From positions 53,856 through 117,855 of the forward strand of contig MWCX01000085.1 in NCBI GenBank assembly GCA_002070265.1: a DNA stretch of 64,000 nt. The letters are read 5' to 3'. The notes below the pieces were generated by a model. That model had not been told where the DNA came from and did no database searches. It saw only the letters and a program-made list of their open reading frames with translations. Source of the stretch: Bacteroidetes bacterium ADurb.Bin174 (GTDB lineage Bacteria > Bacteroidota > Bacteroidia > Bacteroidales > Paludibacteraceae). Shown here piece after piece: positions 28,116 through 36,951 of the stretch (position 1 is the stretch's first letter; each line of letters begins with the position of its first letter). The position numbers and the translations under genes are program-made.

Positions 28116-28916
28116 ATGCAACAGCCTACTATTAAAATAGCAGTAATCGGAGCAGGCAATATGGGTGCTGCCATCATCAAAGGATTGGCAAGCAGCAATC
28201 AGAACTTTTCGTTCGACATTCGCGTTAGTGATATCAATCAACTTGCCCTTGATGCCCTTCAACTTGCAGTTCCCAATATTACAACCGCCACCTCCAACGA
28301 AGCAATAATTAAAGATGCCGATCTCATCATTCTGGCAGTGAAACCGTGGTTGGTTGAAGAGGTTGCGAAAACCATCAGTCACAAAATCAATTACCAGAAA
28401 CAAATCATTGTGTCAATTGCTGCCGGTATTGATTTAAAAACACTTGCATCATTTTTTGGTGACTCGGCCGTGTTGTTCCGGATTATTCCGAATACTGCCA
28501 TAGAAATAAAGCAAAGCGTTTCCATCATTTCAAGTCATCAAGCCAATGAGTCGCAGCAACAGCTTGTCAATAAGATATTCAGTTTGTTGGGAAAAGTTTT
28601 TCTTGTTCCCGAATCCCAATTGAATGCTTTGATGTCCCTTTCTTCTTGCGGAATTGCGTACGCATTGCAATACATTCGGGCAGCCATGAAAGGTGGTGTC
28701 GAAATGGGTGTTGCTCCCCGGCTTGCCAAAGAAGTTGTCATACAAACTTTACAAGGAGCGATTACGTTGTTAGAAACCAAGGATTCACATCCTGAAGTTG
28801 AGATTGACAAAGTGACTACTCCCGGCGGTATCACCATTAAAGGACTCAATGAAATGGAGGCAAACGGATTTACCAATGCAGTCATCAAAGGATTAAAAGC
28901 CTCCTATATCAAGTAG
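28116..28916 (+). CDS. proC: Pyrroline-5-carboxylate reductase
   Basis: 266 residues, normal for ProC, which reduces pyrroline-5-carboxylate to proline with NAD(P)H. Seen: the Rossmann loop IAVIGAGNMGAAIIKGLA, DLIILAVKPWLVEEV, VSIAAGIDLKTLASFF, RIIPNTAIEIKQSVSII (family MPNTP-like motif in variant form), LNALMSLSSCGIAYALQYIRAAMKGGVEMG and the C-terminal KVTTPGGITIKGLNEME signature. It is a single gene with its own promoter, convergent with the metalloprotease gene 12 bp away. Confidence 0.95.
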   Translation: MQQPTIKIAVIGAGNMGAAIIKGLASSNQNFSFDIRVSDINQLALDALQLAVPNITTATSNEAIIKDADLIILAVKPWLVEEVAKTISHKINYQKQIIVSIAAGIDLKTLASFFGDSAVLFRIIPNTAIEIKQSVSIISSHQANESQQQLVNKIFSLLGKVFLVPESQLNALMSLSSCGIAYALQYIRAAMKGGVEMGVAPRLAKEVVIQTLQGAITLLETKDSHPEVEIDKVTTPGGITIKGLNEMEANGFTNAVIKGLKASYIK

Positions 28917-28928
28917 TTGAAAATAAAT

Positions 28929-30863
28929 CTATTCTACACAAGTTCCTTTTAGCTGAATGACCACTTCGGGGTTTAAGCCACCTCCGGAGATGGTCAGAAG
29001 GGCATTATGGGTACCGGCTTGCAAGGGTTTATATCCTATGTGGATATCCCTGCCGGCTAACCTGTTCACGGCATCCCGCTCCAATTGCTCCACAGAAACC
29101 GTAAAATAAGTTACATCCGTCCCGCTGAGCGCCACGCTTAAATTACCCCTCAAATCACTGGTTTTGATGTTTAAATACTTATAAGTAGCGGTGTTTTTCT
29201 TGGTGGCAGGAAACTCTAAGTTTTGTCTCACCTCACCGGAAGTCATTTTTGGCAATAAATCCGGATCGCCTCCCATCACTTTAAAACTGATGCTGTCGTT
29301 TGTTTTGGTAATATTGCTGATTGCCCTGTTGATATTGTTTCCTGACCAGGTTAACGGAGTAAAAGCTCCGGAAGTAAAGGCAGTTCCAGGAGTTGTCGTG
29401 TATCCTTCTAAGGGTTGCAGATAGACCCGCATATGACTTTCAGGGGTTTGCGTTGTACCGGTATAGTTATTCAGGCCATTATTTTCCCAGGCAGACTGAT
29501 CATAATCAATATGCCAGAAAAGCAGTCCTTCCGCAGGCAGAAAAGCATCCCATCCTGTTTTTTTACGATATTCCATGATGTAAAATTCCTTAGGGATAGG
29601 ATTTCCTCCAATTAAATTATGAGAGGCTGCAGATAACAAATAAGCTTGTTTTTCAGTATTTTCTATGGCGCTTATTGACTGAGCAAGCGGATACAGACTT
29701 TTATTGCCGGGAGCCCTTAATTCTTCGGGGGTGAACCACCCCAAAAAGAATCTGTCGTAGGCAGAATATGCCGGCGGTGTTCTTCCTGCATTCAAGTAGG
29801 CTCCTGAATCCATAATATGCCAATAATTCAAGGTATTTTTATCTTCGAGGGTATGGTAATAATCAGGCATTCCTATAACATGCCCAAACTCATGCGAAAA
29901 AGTGCCTATCCCGCACATCGTTGAACCTGTATTTCCTTTTAACTCGGAGGTACAAGCATAATCATACACAATTTTCCCGTCAAATATAACAGAGGTTGGA
30001 AGATTGAGATAATTATGTCCGGGTTGCACTGCCCACCTGTGCGGCCAAATAGAATTTTCAGGACCATGTTCTGCTTCGTTGTAACCGGCATAATAGATAA
30101 AAACATTATCCACATATCCATCTCCGTTGGTATCATATAAAGAAAAATCCACTCCGGAAGCTTTAGCAGCTTGACAAGCATGTACAACCATATAAGCCGG
30201 TTTTTTGTCATTGCCGTCCCCATCATTCTCTCCATAGTAACTCATATTCTCGGCTAAGGTGAAAGGACCTACCACATCAAATTGCGGACTGAATTGTCCG
30301 TAACTGGAAGCTCTGAAGTAGTCGCGTGCAGAACCGGTGCCTCCATTTTCGCTGTAATTTTCCTGATTTAACAGCCGGTTAAATGCATCTTGCGGATTAG
30401 GCGTCACAAAACTCACATCCTTAAAGTTAACAAGAATCACCAAAGAGCGTGGCGATCCCGTCCGTGGGAAGCCGGAGGAAAGCGTGGCAGACGGAGCAGC
30501 TTTGATTTTTTGCGACTTTTGTAAAACATCCTGATGTAAATCAGTAATATTCAAGGCTTTGGATAAATAAGCCCGATCTGTTTGCGTCCTTTTATCAAGA
30601 TCCTTGGCAAGCTTGTCACCTGCTACAATCAAACCATTATTATCCTTGACCGCATAGGTATAAAAACCATTTATGTTTTTTTTGATTACGTACCCATCGT
30701 CGGTTGTTCTGATTTTTCGGGACTCATCTCCATGCAACCGTATCGTAAGTGTTGTCCCGTCAGGCTGCGTAATGGTTACGGGGTAAGGATAAGCAGGTAC
30801 TGCTCCTGTTTTTAAAGCAAACAAGATGAAGATGACGAAGCAAAATATATAAGATTTAAGCAT
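28929..30863 (-). CDS. Secreted M6-family metalloprotease
   Basis: 644 residues with a signal peptide (MLKSYIFCFVIFILFALKTGA). The M6 (immune inhibitor A-like) peptidase domain starts near residue 130 (RSLVILVNFKDVSF) and includes the calcium-type loop DTNGDGYVDNVFIYYAGYNE and the zinc motif HEFGH at residues 324-328, with a downstream Met-containing MDSGAYLN. The N-terminal region carries a GDGT-like propeptide segment (TTDDGYVIKKNINGFYTYAVKD). The C-terminal ~130 residues look like a beta-sandwich (Abnormal-spindle/choice-of-anchor type). No T9SS sorting tail is evident at the end. Substrate unknown; probably extracellular or surface proteolysis. Confidence 0.88.
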   Translation of the reverse strand: MLKSYIFCFVIFILFALKTGAVPAYPYPVTITQPDGTTLTIRLHGDESRKIRTTDDGYVIKKNINGFYTYAVKDNNGLIVAGDKLAKDLDKRTQTDRAYLSKALNITDLHQDVLQKSQKIKAAPSATLSSGFPRTGSPRSLVILVNFKDVSFVTPNPQDAFNRLLNQENYSENGGTGSARDYFRASSYGQFSPQFDVVGPFTLAENMSYYGENDGDGNDKKPAYMVVHACQAAKASGVDFSLYDTNGDGYVDNVFIYYAGYNEAEHGPENSIWPHRWAVQPGHNYLNLPTSVIFDGKIVYDYACTSELKGNTGSTMCGIGTFSHEFGHVIGMPDYYHTLEDKNTLNYWHIMDSGAYLNAGRTPPAYSAYDRFFLGWFTPEELRAPGNKSLYPLAQSISAIENTEKQAYLLSAASHNLIGGNPIPKEFYIMEYRKKTGWDAFLPAEGLLFWHIDYDQSAWENNGLNNYTGTTQTPESHMRVYLQPLEGYTTTPGTAFTSGAFTPLTWSGNNINRAISNITKTNDSISFKVMGGDPDLLPKMTSGEVRQNLEFPATKKNTATYKYLNIKTSDLRGNLSVALSGTDVTYFTVSVEQLERDAVNRLAGRDIHIGYKPLQAGTHNALLTISGGGLNPEVVIQLKGTCVE

Positions 30864-30962
30864 TAAATTGAAATTATCAGATTAAACAAAATTTGAAAAA
30901 GCAAATTAAGTAAAATAATGTCAGATAATAAAAGATTTTATCTTTTAGTTTGAATTTCTTTG

Positions 30963-31020
30963 CTTCATTTTTTTTGTCTTGATGCAAAAAAACGAAACAA
31001 AAAAAATCAAGACTGCGCCC
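30963..31020 (-). repeat. 58-bp dispersed repeat, copy 2 (inverted)
   Basis: Reverse complement of the repeat at 11049-11106, with about four differences over 58 bp (same GGGCGCAGTCTTGA start, ATGAAG end). It directly abuts the heptad repeat array. Confidence 0.75.
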
Positions 31021-31033
31021 TGCAACACTTTGA

Positions 31034-31153
31034 CCTCGTACCCCGCACCTCGCACCCCGTACCTCGCACCCCGCACCCCGGACCCCGCACCTCGTACCCC
31101 GCACCACGGACCCCGGAACTCGTGACCACGCACCCCGGAACTCAGAACACGGA
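31034..31153 (+). repeat. Heptad tandem repeat, 17 units
   Basis: Seventeen units of CCYCGNA type (CCTCGTA, CCCCGCA, CCTCGCA, CCCCGTA, CCCCGGA and so on), of which one is 8 nt, fill 120 bp. The units degenerate toward the right (ACTCGTG, ACTCAGA, ACACGGA). The strand bias is strong: the minus strand is G-rich, with GGGG tracts every 7 nt. Not a CRISPR, since there are no spacers. Confidence 0.85.
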
Positions 31154-31178
31154 CCGCTCTTTTTCTGTGAGACCAAGC

Positions 31179-31207
31179 TTGTAAATACCTAAATTTGATT
31201 ATCTTTG
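31179..31207 (+). promoter_or_regulatory. Promoter for sppA
   Basis: TTG (31179-31181), an 18-bp spacer and TATCTTTG (31200-31207), about 100 bp before the sppA ATG. Confidence 0.5.
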
Positions 31208-31310
31208 TACTGTTTTTTATGCCTCGTTTTATAACCCGTATGCTTGGTTGAATCTACCAACATATGCGTTCCTCACAACAACTTGAAACAATTTTTAACT
31301 AGTAAATCAT

Positions 31311-33056
31311 ATGAAACAGTTTTTTAAATTCACATTAGCCACTATAGTAGGTATCATTATCGCCTCTATTTTAGGAATATTTGTATTATTTGGCATTTTG
31401 GGTGCCATCGCAGCTTCAGGAGATACAACAGTCAAATTGAAACCCAACACTGTGTATCAGCTCGATTTGTCGGGTCAGTTGGTGGATCGTTCAGAAGATG
31501 ATCCGTTCAGCAGTGCGCTATCGGAATTATCAGGGCAATCAGCTCTCGCTCCTGTGGGATTGGATGACATCCTTGCGAATATTGAAAAAGCTAAAAATGA
31601 TTCCAATATTATTGGAATTTACCTGAAAGGTGGTATGCTCACCGGTGGCTTTGCATCCATCAAAGAAATACGGGATGCATTGCTTGACTTCAAAGCTGAA
31701 GGGAAATTTGTGATTGCTTATGCAGACAATTACCTTCAATCCAATTACTATTTGGCTTCGGTAGCAGACAAGATATTGTTGAATCCATCGGGAATACTCG
31801 AATTGAAGGGACTGTCGGCAGAACTGTTGTTTCTGAAGAATACCTTAGACAAAATCGGAGTTGATATGCAGGTAGTCAAGGTCGGCTCTTTCAAATCGGC
31901 AGTTGAGCCTTTTATCGACACAAAAATGAGTGATGCCAACCGTCAACAGGTGACAGCTTATACCACATCCATATGGAATAATATTGTAGATGGAATTGCT
32001 GCAAACAGGAATATTTCCGCTGACCAATTAAACCTTTATGCCGATGAAATGATGACCTTTCAACCCCAGGAAAAATACATCAACTACGGCTTAGTGGATT
32101 CTTTGGTATATGTGGACGAGGTAGATAGTATTTTAAAGGGCTACTGCAAAGATTATAAGTTGGTCAAACATAAACCCATGACCAAGGTAGCATCAGGCAA
32201 GAAATTCCAAAAGGACAAAATAGCGGTTATTTATGCTGTTGGAGGTATAGACGGAAATTCCAAAAACGATATTATCTCTGAAAAATTGGTGGAAACCATT
32301 GATGATGTTTCAAAAGCTAAAGATGTGAAAGCCGTGGTGCTGAGGGTCAGCTCTCCCGGCGGTAGTGCGTATGGTTCCGAGCAAATTTGGCGTGCTTTGA
32401 GTAATCTGAAAAAAGACAAACCTTTGATTGTCTCCATGGGTGATTACGCAGCTTCCGGCGGATATTATATTTCCTGCATGGCGGACTCCATTGTAGCACA
32501 ACCCAACACCCTTACAGGCTCTATTGGTATCTTCGGTTTAATCCCCAATATTGAAGGTTTAAACAAAAAGCTCGGTTTGACTTACGACGGTGTTAAAACC
32601 AACAAGCTGAGTGATGCTCCTTCCTTGAACAGGGCTTTCAATGTTGAAGAAAAAGCATTGTTGCAGCATTATGTAAACGATGGGTATGAGTTATTTGTAA
32701 AGCGCTGTGCTGATGGCAGGGATATGACGACCGACCAGATCAAAGTCATTGCAGAAGGGCGGGTCTGGACAGGTGAAGAAGCTCTCAAAAACGGATTGGT
32801 GGATGTGTTGGGTGGCATAGATGAAGCCGTTGCCATTGCTGCCAACAAGGCTGGTCTTGAAGCATACCAAATCAGGGAATATCCTGCCAAAGAAGACTTT
32901 GCTACCAAACTGATGAAAAGCATGACAAGCGAACTGGAAACCAAATGGATGAAAGCCTATTTGGGTGATCAGTATCAGGCTGTCAGATATTTGAAAGAAG
33001 CCAGGGAAATGCAAGGCATACAGGCGAGGATGGAGTATGAAGTGGTGTTTAGATAA
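31311..33056 (+). CDS. sppA: Signal peptide peptidase SppA, 67K type
   Basis: 581-residue inner-membrane serine/lysine peptidase that degrades cleaved signal peptides. An N-terminal membrane anchor (TIVGIIIASILGIFVLFGILGAIAA) is followed by two tandem peptidase folds. The N-terminal fold carries the lysine region YLQSNYYLASVADKI with the Lys general base, and GSFKSAVEPFIDTKMSD. The C-terminal fold carries the nucleophile in GDYAASGGYYISCMAD and the TGSIGIFG motif. This is the long, duplicated form as in E. coli SppA. It is transcribed alone from the promoter at 31179. Confidence 0.95.
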   Translation: MKQFFKFTLATIVGIIIASILGIFVLFGILGAIAASGDTTVKLKPNTVYQLDLSGQLVDRSEDDPFSSALSELSGQSALAPVGLDDILANIEKAKNDSNIIGIYLKGGMLTGGFASIKEIRDALLDFKAEGKFVIAYADNYLQSNYYLASVADKILLNPSGILELKGLSAELLFLKNTLDKIGVDMQVVKVGSFKSAVEPFIDTKMSDANRQQVTAYTTSIWNNIVDGIAANRNISADQLNLYADEMMTFQPQEKYINYGLVDSLVYVDEVDSILKGYCKDYKLVKHKPMTKVASGKKFQKDKIAVIYAVGGIDGNSKNDIISEKLVETIDDVSKAKDVKAVVLRVSSPGGSAYGSEQIWRALSNLKKDKPLIVSMGDYAASGGYYISCMADSIVAQPNTLTGSIGIFGLIPNIEGLNKKLGLTYDGVKTNKLSDAPSLNRAFNVEEKALLQHYVNDGYELFVKRCADGRDMTTDQIKVIAEGRVWTGEEALKNGLVDVLGGIDEAVAIAANKAGLEAYQIREYPAKEDFATKLMKSMTSELETKWMKAYLGDQYQAVRYLKEAREMQGIQARMEYEVVFR

Positions 33057-33378
33057 AGGGAGGGTGGTGTCTCATATTGTTTAATTGCTGCGCTTCGACT
33101 TAGCTCAGCAACCACGTTACTTTCGATGGTTGCTGAACTTGTCGAAGCACGGGCTCAGTCACCGAGGGGTTTTAGCTGCCAGGGTCATTGCTGGCGGAAT
33201 CAGAAAACCATAATTGTTACCTGAACCTATTTTGGTTTTGGTAGGTTTGCATATGATTATAATTTGTTGTTACAGTACTTTGTTTCAAAACGAGTTTGAA
33301 TGATTAACATTCAGCGGGTAGTGTGGAAAAGTTTAATGCAAAAGTGTATTATGTCCTTTTTATGCAGATGCTCTTATC
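33057..33378. other. Convergent intergenic region with a decayed element copy
   Basis: Lies between sppA (+) and the GH130 gene (-). It holds the element fragment 33063-33165 with a strong hairpin. From about 33165 to 33378 no gene, RNA or clear regulatory site is seen. Confidence 0.55.
33063..33165 (+). mobile_element. MITE-like element, partial copy with internal hairpin
   Basis: The left end GGTGGTGTCTCATATTG and the internal words GTTACTTTCGATGG and GGGCTCAG match the element family. The right end (GAGACAGCCCC) was not found, so the right boundary is approximate. An insertion within it forms a stem: GCTTCGAC (33092-33099) with GTCGAAGC (33141-33148), and CAGCAACCA (33106-33114) with TGGTTGCTG (33127-33135). 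Confidence 0.6.
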
Positions 33379-36300
33379 TTATATGACAAGAAGTTTTGCT
33401 GTTTTTTCGACGGTATTGTTTTTTAATTCTACAATATATGTTCCTGCAGGAACGTGCAAGGGAATGACTGTTTCATCGGCGGAGATATTTTTAGATGCTA
33501 CCAAAATGCCCTGTGAATTGAAAATTTTCAATTCGCCGGAAGAGAAATTCTTTAGTGTTAAGTTATCGCCACTTTTTAATATGCTTGGGATTATTTCAAT
33601 CTCTTTGCTTTCTTTCTGTGTAATGCTTGAATTATTATCGTGTTTGTAAATTTCAAATTGATATAAACGTACCGCAGTGTTGATATGAGAACGAGGGATT
33701 TCTAATTTTACATAACGTGCCTCAAAGGGTGTTATAACATCAGTTTTTTTATTCTCATCCCTGCGATTTTTTGCTTCCACTACTTTTGTCCAAACTGTAT
33801 TTCTATCTTCTGTTTTTGAGATTAAACTCAAATCCGGCTGAGTTGCTGATAGATATATATTGTATCCGTTTATATTGTTGCTTGCTGATTCAAAATTTCC
33901 GGCATCATACAGTACAAACTTCTCTATCTGAAAGGACTCTTCAAGATCAATAATCACATATTTTAATGAATCTTCGGCTCCCGGTTTATTAAAGTGCCAG
34001 TGATTTTGTTGATTGGTGATATTACCATCCAGGAGATGCAGGGGTTGACAATAATATTCGCTTGTCCCATCAAAAGCAAGTACAGTTTTTCCTACACTGA
34101 CTATATTTCCTCTGTCAATGGGACGAGAAAAAGAACCATAAATATCGAAACCATAAATGCGAATTGCGTTTTCAGGATTACCGTTATCCGTGCGCGTACC
34201 CCTGGAAGCAATAAATTTGATGTACCGGACTTCTTCCGGTACATCAAATTTATTTTCTTTTATATTTACATTGTGTTGATTTGACTTGTGAACCAATTCT
34301 TTCCAGTCACTACTTTCTGTGCCGGTTGTACTTGAATAAATCCAATATTCCGGTACATTTCCATTTCCATTTTCATAGGGAGCTACATCCCGAAAAACCG
34401 TTTTTTCAATATTGTAATAATCATTTAATTCAAATATCACCCATGGATTTTCGTTTTTGTCTTCACACCATTTTATGGGGTTCAAATAACTGTATAGCAG
34501 ATTGAAAGAACTTTCAGTAGCTTTTGTTTGCCCGCTGGAAGAATGGATTAATGCTTTTTTTTTACCAATTCCATAAGGAGGATAATAAGCTATCCCTTTA
34601 CCTTGTTCAAAAGCAGGAACCGGATCTCCATCAGCCGTATTTTCCGGGTCATAAATAGCTACCCCTACTTTTGAGTCGGCACAACCATAGTATAGGAACC
34701 ATTTCTTTTTATAATAGACCAAACCTTCAATAAATACTGTTCCCTCTACATATTGTCCGCTTTTTTCAAAACTTTCTATGGGTCGGAAGAAAGGTACATC
34801 TGTCCGTGCAAGTAGTTTACACGGATCATTCAAGTCGAAAAGCATTTGACCTGCACTATAAGTTCCTTTGTTAAAACGCGGATCAGCATAAGCATTTGTG
34901 GCATTTCTGCCATTGTAAAACATCAAAATACCTTTGTCGGTAATTACAGCCGGAGGACCGCATTCCACCAATGAACTGTCAAAATATCCTCTTCGGGTAT
35001 TTGCCAGTATCAACAGGTTTCCATTTTTATCTTCAAGTGGAGTCCAGTTTACAAGGTCATCTGAAACAGCTGCATAGGTACATGCTTCACCCCAATACAT
35101 AAAGTATGTCCATTGTTTTCCATTGTATTCAACATTCATCTCAGCAATGATTTGTTTGTCATTTTCAACTTTGGTAACAATAGAAGCTGCTTTACTCCAT
35201 ATGTTTATATATTTTCCATTATAAGCTTGTCCAAACATGGGTCCGTATTTGGTCCAGCTCAGTAAATCAGTTGAAGTAGCTACACATAGACGTGCTGTAG
35301 ATCGATCCCAGCCTGTGTAAAACATGACATAAGTTCCGCTTGCCGTTACTGCTACGCGTGGGTCTTCGCATCCTCCGGGCCACTCATAAGATTGACTGTA
35401 CATATCGTAATCAGGATACAGTACAGGGGCAGAGTGTCTTGTCATTGTCACTCCGTCGGTTGTTTCTGCCAAGGCAACACGTGAAACTCTTTTGCCGATA
35501 CCTGTGGCTGAATTGTCTTCTGCACGGTAGAGCACACATATTTTGTCATCTTTCACAACAGCGGCAGGGTTGAAGGTGTCACTTTCCTCCCATTTTACGT
35601 ATGCCTGATTCATTGGGCAGAAGAATACGGAAGTAGTGTCAGGTTCAATGACCGGATTTTTATCTTTAGGACGTACGAACCCCCCAAAAGCCCAACCCGG
35701 TAGTTTGTTAGTATAACAAACAAGATATTCGGCTTTTTTGGGATTTACAGGGTAATCTCCAATTTTTCCATTTAATACTGATGCCTGCACAAAGTATTTA
35801 CCTATCCCTACTGTTGCCGGAATTATAAGTTCTGCTTCAGCTTTATCTTGAGATACTACAGCAGCCACTTCATCAACTATTATATTTTCATCTTCATCAA
35901 TCAAAGAAAATAATATTGTTTCTCCATCATCAATTAAGACAGTAGTAGCAGTAGCGGTAATGGTTGTTTCAGTGTTTTCCACCTGGCTGCTTGAATTCAG
36001 TATAACAGAAACAATCTTTGACTTTGAAAAGAGATCTCCTGTTCCCATTTTTACATATTCTACATCTATATTACAGCGATGATAAGATTCAGCTCCGAAG
36101 TAGATGCCATTTTGATCTCCTGTAGTTGCCACACCCACATTTTCAAAGATCGGATCTTCTATACCTTCTATAAACACATCATAACTGGCATGGTCGGCAT
36201 TAAAAACCAAACGATAAATCTGCCATGTTGAAGTATTTAAGATGTATGCATTTGATCCGCTTGCTGAAGTGCTGATCAAACCATTCGTTGTTCCATCGCC

Positions 36301-36726
36301 GTATTTCAGAAAAATAGGAGCAGCTATGCTTTTACTACCCAACCTGAGTGCTATTTGATTTGCCTCAAAATAACTATTAGTGTCGGGGAAGCTTGTCTTG
36401 TCAATTCTATTCACCCGTGCTTTTATTTCGACGCTATAGGCTGTCCGGGGAGTCAAATTGGTAAGAGCATTGGAAGGACGCACCCATGCCCATCTGGCAC
36501 TTGAACCCGTATTTGTTTTTGTGAAATTCACATAGGTGCTTTGCCGGGTAATAACGCTACCGGCAGACCCACCCTGGAATACTTCCCAGGCTCGGGTGGT
36601 AGTAGTTCCGCCATCCTGATTGTAATTGGCCATTGACTTATCAAGGATATCCCATGATTGAGAAAAAATAGAATTACAATACAATAAAATGAATGCGAGA
36701 AGAAAGTTGAATTTTCTTATGTTCAT
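33379..36726 (-). CDS. T9SS-sorted GH130-family glycosidase with discoidin domains
   Basis: 1115 residues from the ATG at 36726, where a signal peptide starts (MNIRKFNFLLAFILLYCNSIFSQ); a longer frame to 36888 would run through a mobile element. Domains: WDILDKSM module (~24-230), Ig-like domain (~232-335), GH130 five-bladed propeller (~370-695, with GGCEDPRVAV and VECGPPAV), two F5/8 type C (discoidin) domains (~710-865 and ~872-1022), T9SS type A sorting domain (~1035-1115). GH130 enzymes act on beta-mannosides by phosphorolysis or hydrolysis; export to the surface favours hydrolysis. It is the last gene of the locus, with a mobile element in front. Confidence 0.8.
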   Translation of the reverse strand: MNIRKFNFLLAFILLYCNSIFSQSWDILDKSMANYNQDGGTTTTRAWEVFQGGSAGSVITRQSTYVNFTKTNTGSSARWAWVRPSNALTNLTPRTAYSVEIKARVNRIDKTSFPDTNSYFEANQIALRLGSKSIAAPIFLKYGDGTTNGLISTSASGSNAYILNTSTWQIYRLVFNADHASYDVFIEGIEDPIFENVGVATTGDQNGIYFGAESYHRCNIDVEYVKMGTGDLFSKSKIVSVILNSSSQVENTETTITATATTVLIDDGETILFSLIDEDENIIVDEVAAVVSQDKAEAELIIPATVGIGKYFVQASVLNGKIGDYPVNPKKAEYLVCYTNKLPGWAFGGFVRPKDKNPVIEPDTTSVFFCPMNQAYVKWEESDTFNPAAVVKDDKICVLYRAEDNSATGIGKRVSRVALAETTDGVTMTRHSAPVLYPDYDMYSQSYEWPGGCEDPRVAVTASGTYVMFYTGWDRSTARLCVATSTDLLSWTKYGPMFGQAYNGKYINIWSKAASIVTKVENDKQIIAEMNVEYNGKQWTYFMYWGEACTYAAVSDDLVNWTPLEDKNGNLLILANTRRGYFDSSLVECGPPAVITDKGILMFYNGRNATNAYADPRFNKGTYSAGQMLFDLNDPCKLLARTDVPFFRPIESFEKSGQYVEGTVFIEGLVYYKKKWFLYYGCADSKVGVAIYDPENTADGDPVPAFEQGKGIAYYPPYGIGKKKALIHSSSGQTKATESSFNLLYSYLNPIKWCEDKNENPWVIFELNDYYNIEKTVFRDVAPYENGNGNVPEYWIYSSTTGTESSDWKELVHKSNQHNVNIKENKFDVPEEVRYIKFIASRGTRTDNGNPENAIRIYGFDIYGSFSRPIDRGNIVSVGKTVLAFDGTSEYYCQPLHLLDGNITNQQNHWHFNKPGAEDSLKYVIIDLEESFQIEKFVLYDAGNFESASNNINGYNIYLSATQPDLSLISKTEDRNTVWTKVVEAKNRRDENKKTDVITPFEARYVKLEIPRSHINTAVRLYQFEIYKHDNNSSITQKESKEIEIIPSILKSGDNLTLKNFSSGELKIFNSQGILVASKNISADETVIPLHVPAGTYIVELKNNTVEKTAKLLVI

Positions 36727-36757
36727 ATTTCGTTTTAAAGTTTTAAAATAATTAAGT

Positions 36758-36921
36758 GGCGGTGTCTCATATTGTCCAACTGCTACGTAACTTTCGATGT
36801 TAGGGGTCGCGAGTTCCGTAGTGCGTGGTTGCGAGGTTAAGGTGTTACAGGGTACAAATCGACCTTTATTCCTTAAGATACCTTGCAATTTTTCAGTTGA
36901 ATATTTATTTTGAGACAGCCC
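36758..36921 (+). mobile_element. MITE-like element, 164-bp copy
   Basis: Starts GGCGGTGTCTCATATTG, has CTGCTACGTAACTTTCGATG and TTAAGATACCTTGCAATTTTT, and ends ATTTTGAGACAGCCC. It is the longest complete copy. It lies between two minus-strand genes of the polysaccharide locus, just before the GH130 gene start, and may therefore affect that gene's transcription. Confidence 0.75.
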
Positions 36922-36951
36922 TATTTACATATATTACGTCATAAGATTGAT

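Larger units (their letters stand above)
30864..31310. other. Intergenic region with dispersed and heptad repeats
   Basis: It contains the 58-bp repeat copy 2 (30963-31020), a 17-unit heptad repeat (31034-31153) and the sppA promoter (31179-31207). Open frames across the heptads are an artefact of the 7-nt period. Confidence 0.65.

Noticed and set aside
31034-31153. Possible CRISPR array
   Set aside because: Units are only 7 nt and contiguous, with no spacers, and no cas genes are near.
30877-31176. Open frames with a regular seven-residue repeat in the sppA upstream region
   Set aside because: A 7-nt tandem repeat gives the same periodic peptide in all frames; there is no start context or homologue-like feature.
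33323-33649. Plus-strand frame of 108 codons
   Set aside because: It is antisense to the T9SS tail of the GH130 gene and has no recognisable features.
36727-36888. N-terminal extension of the GH130 protein to an ATG at 36888
   Set aside because: It would be translated from the mobile element at 36758-36921 and would bury a clear signal peptide that begins at 36726.
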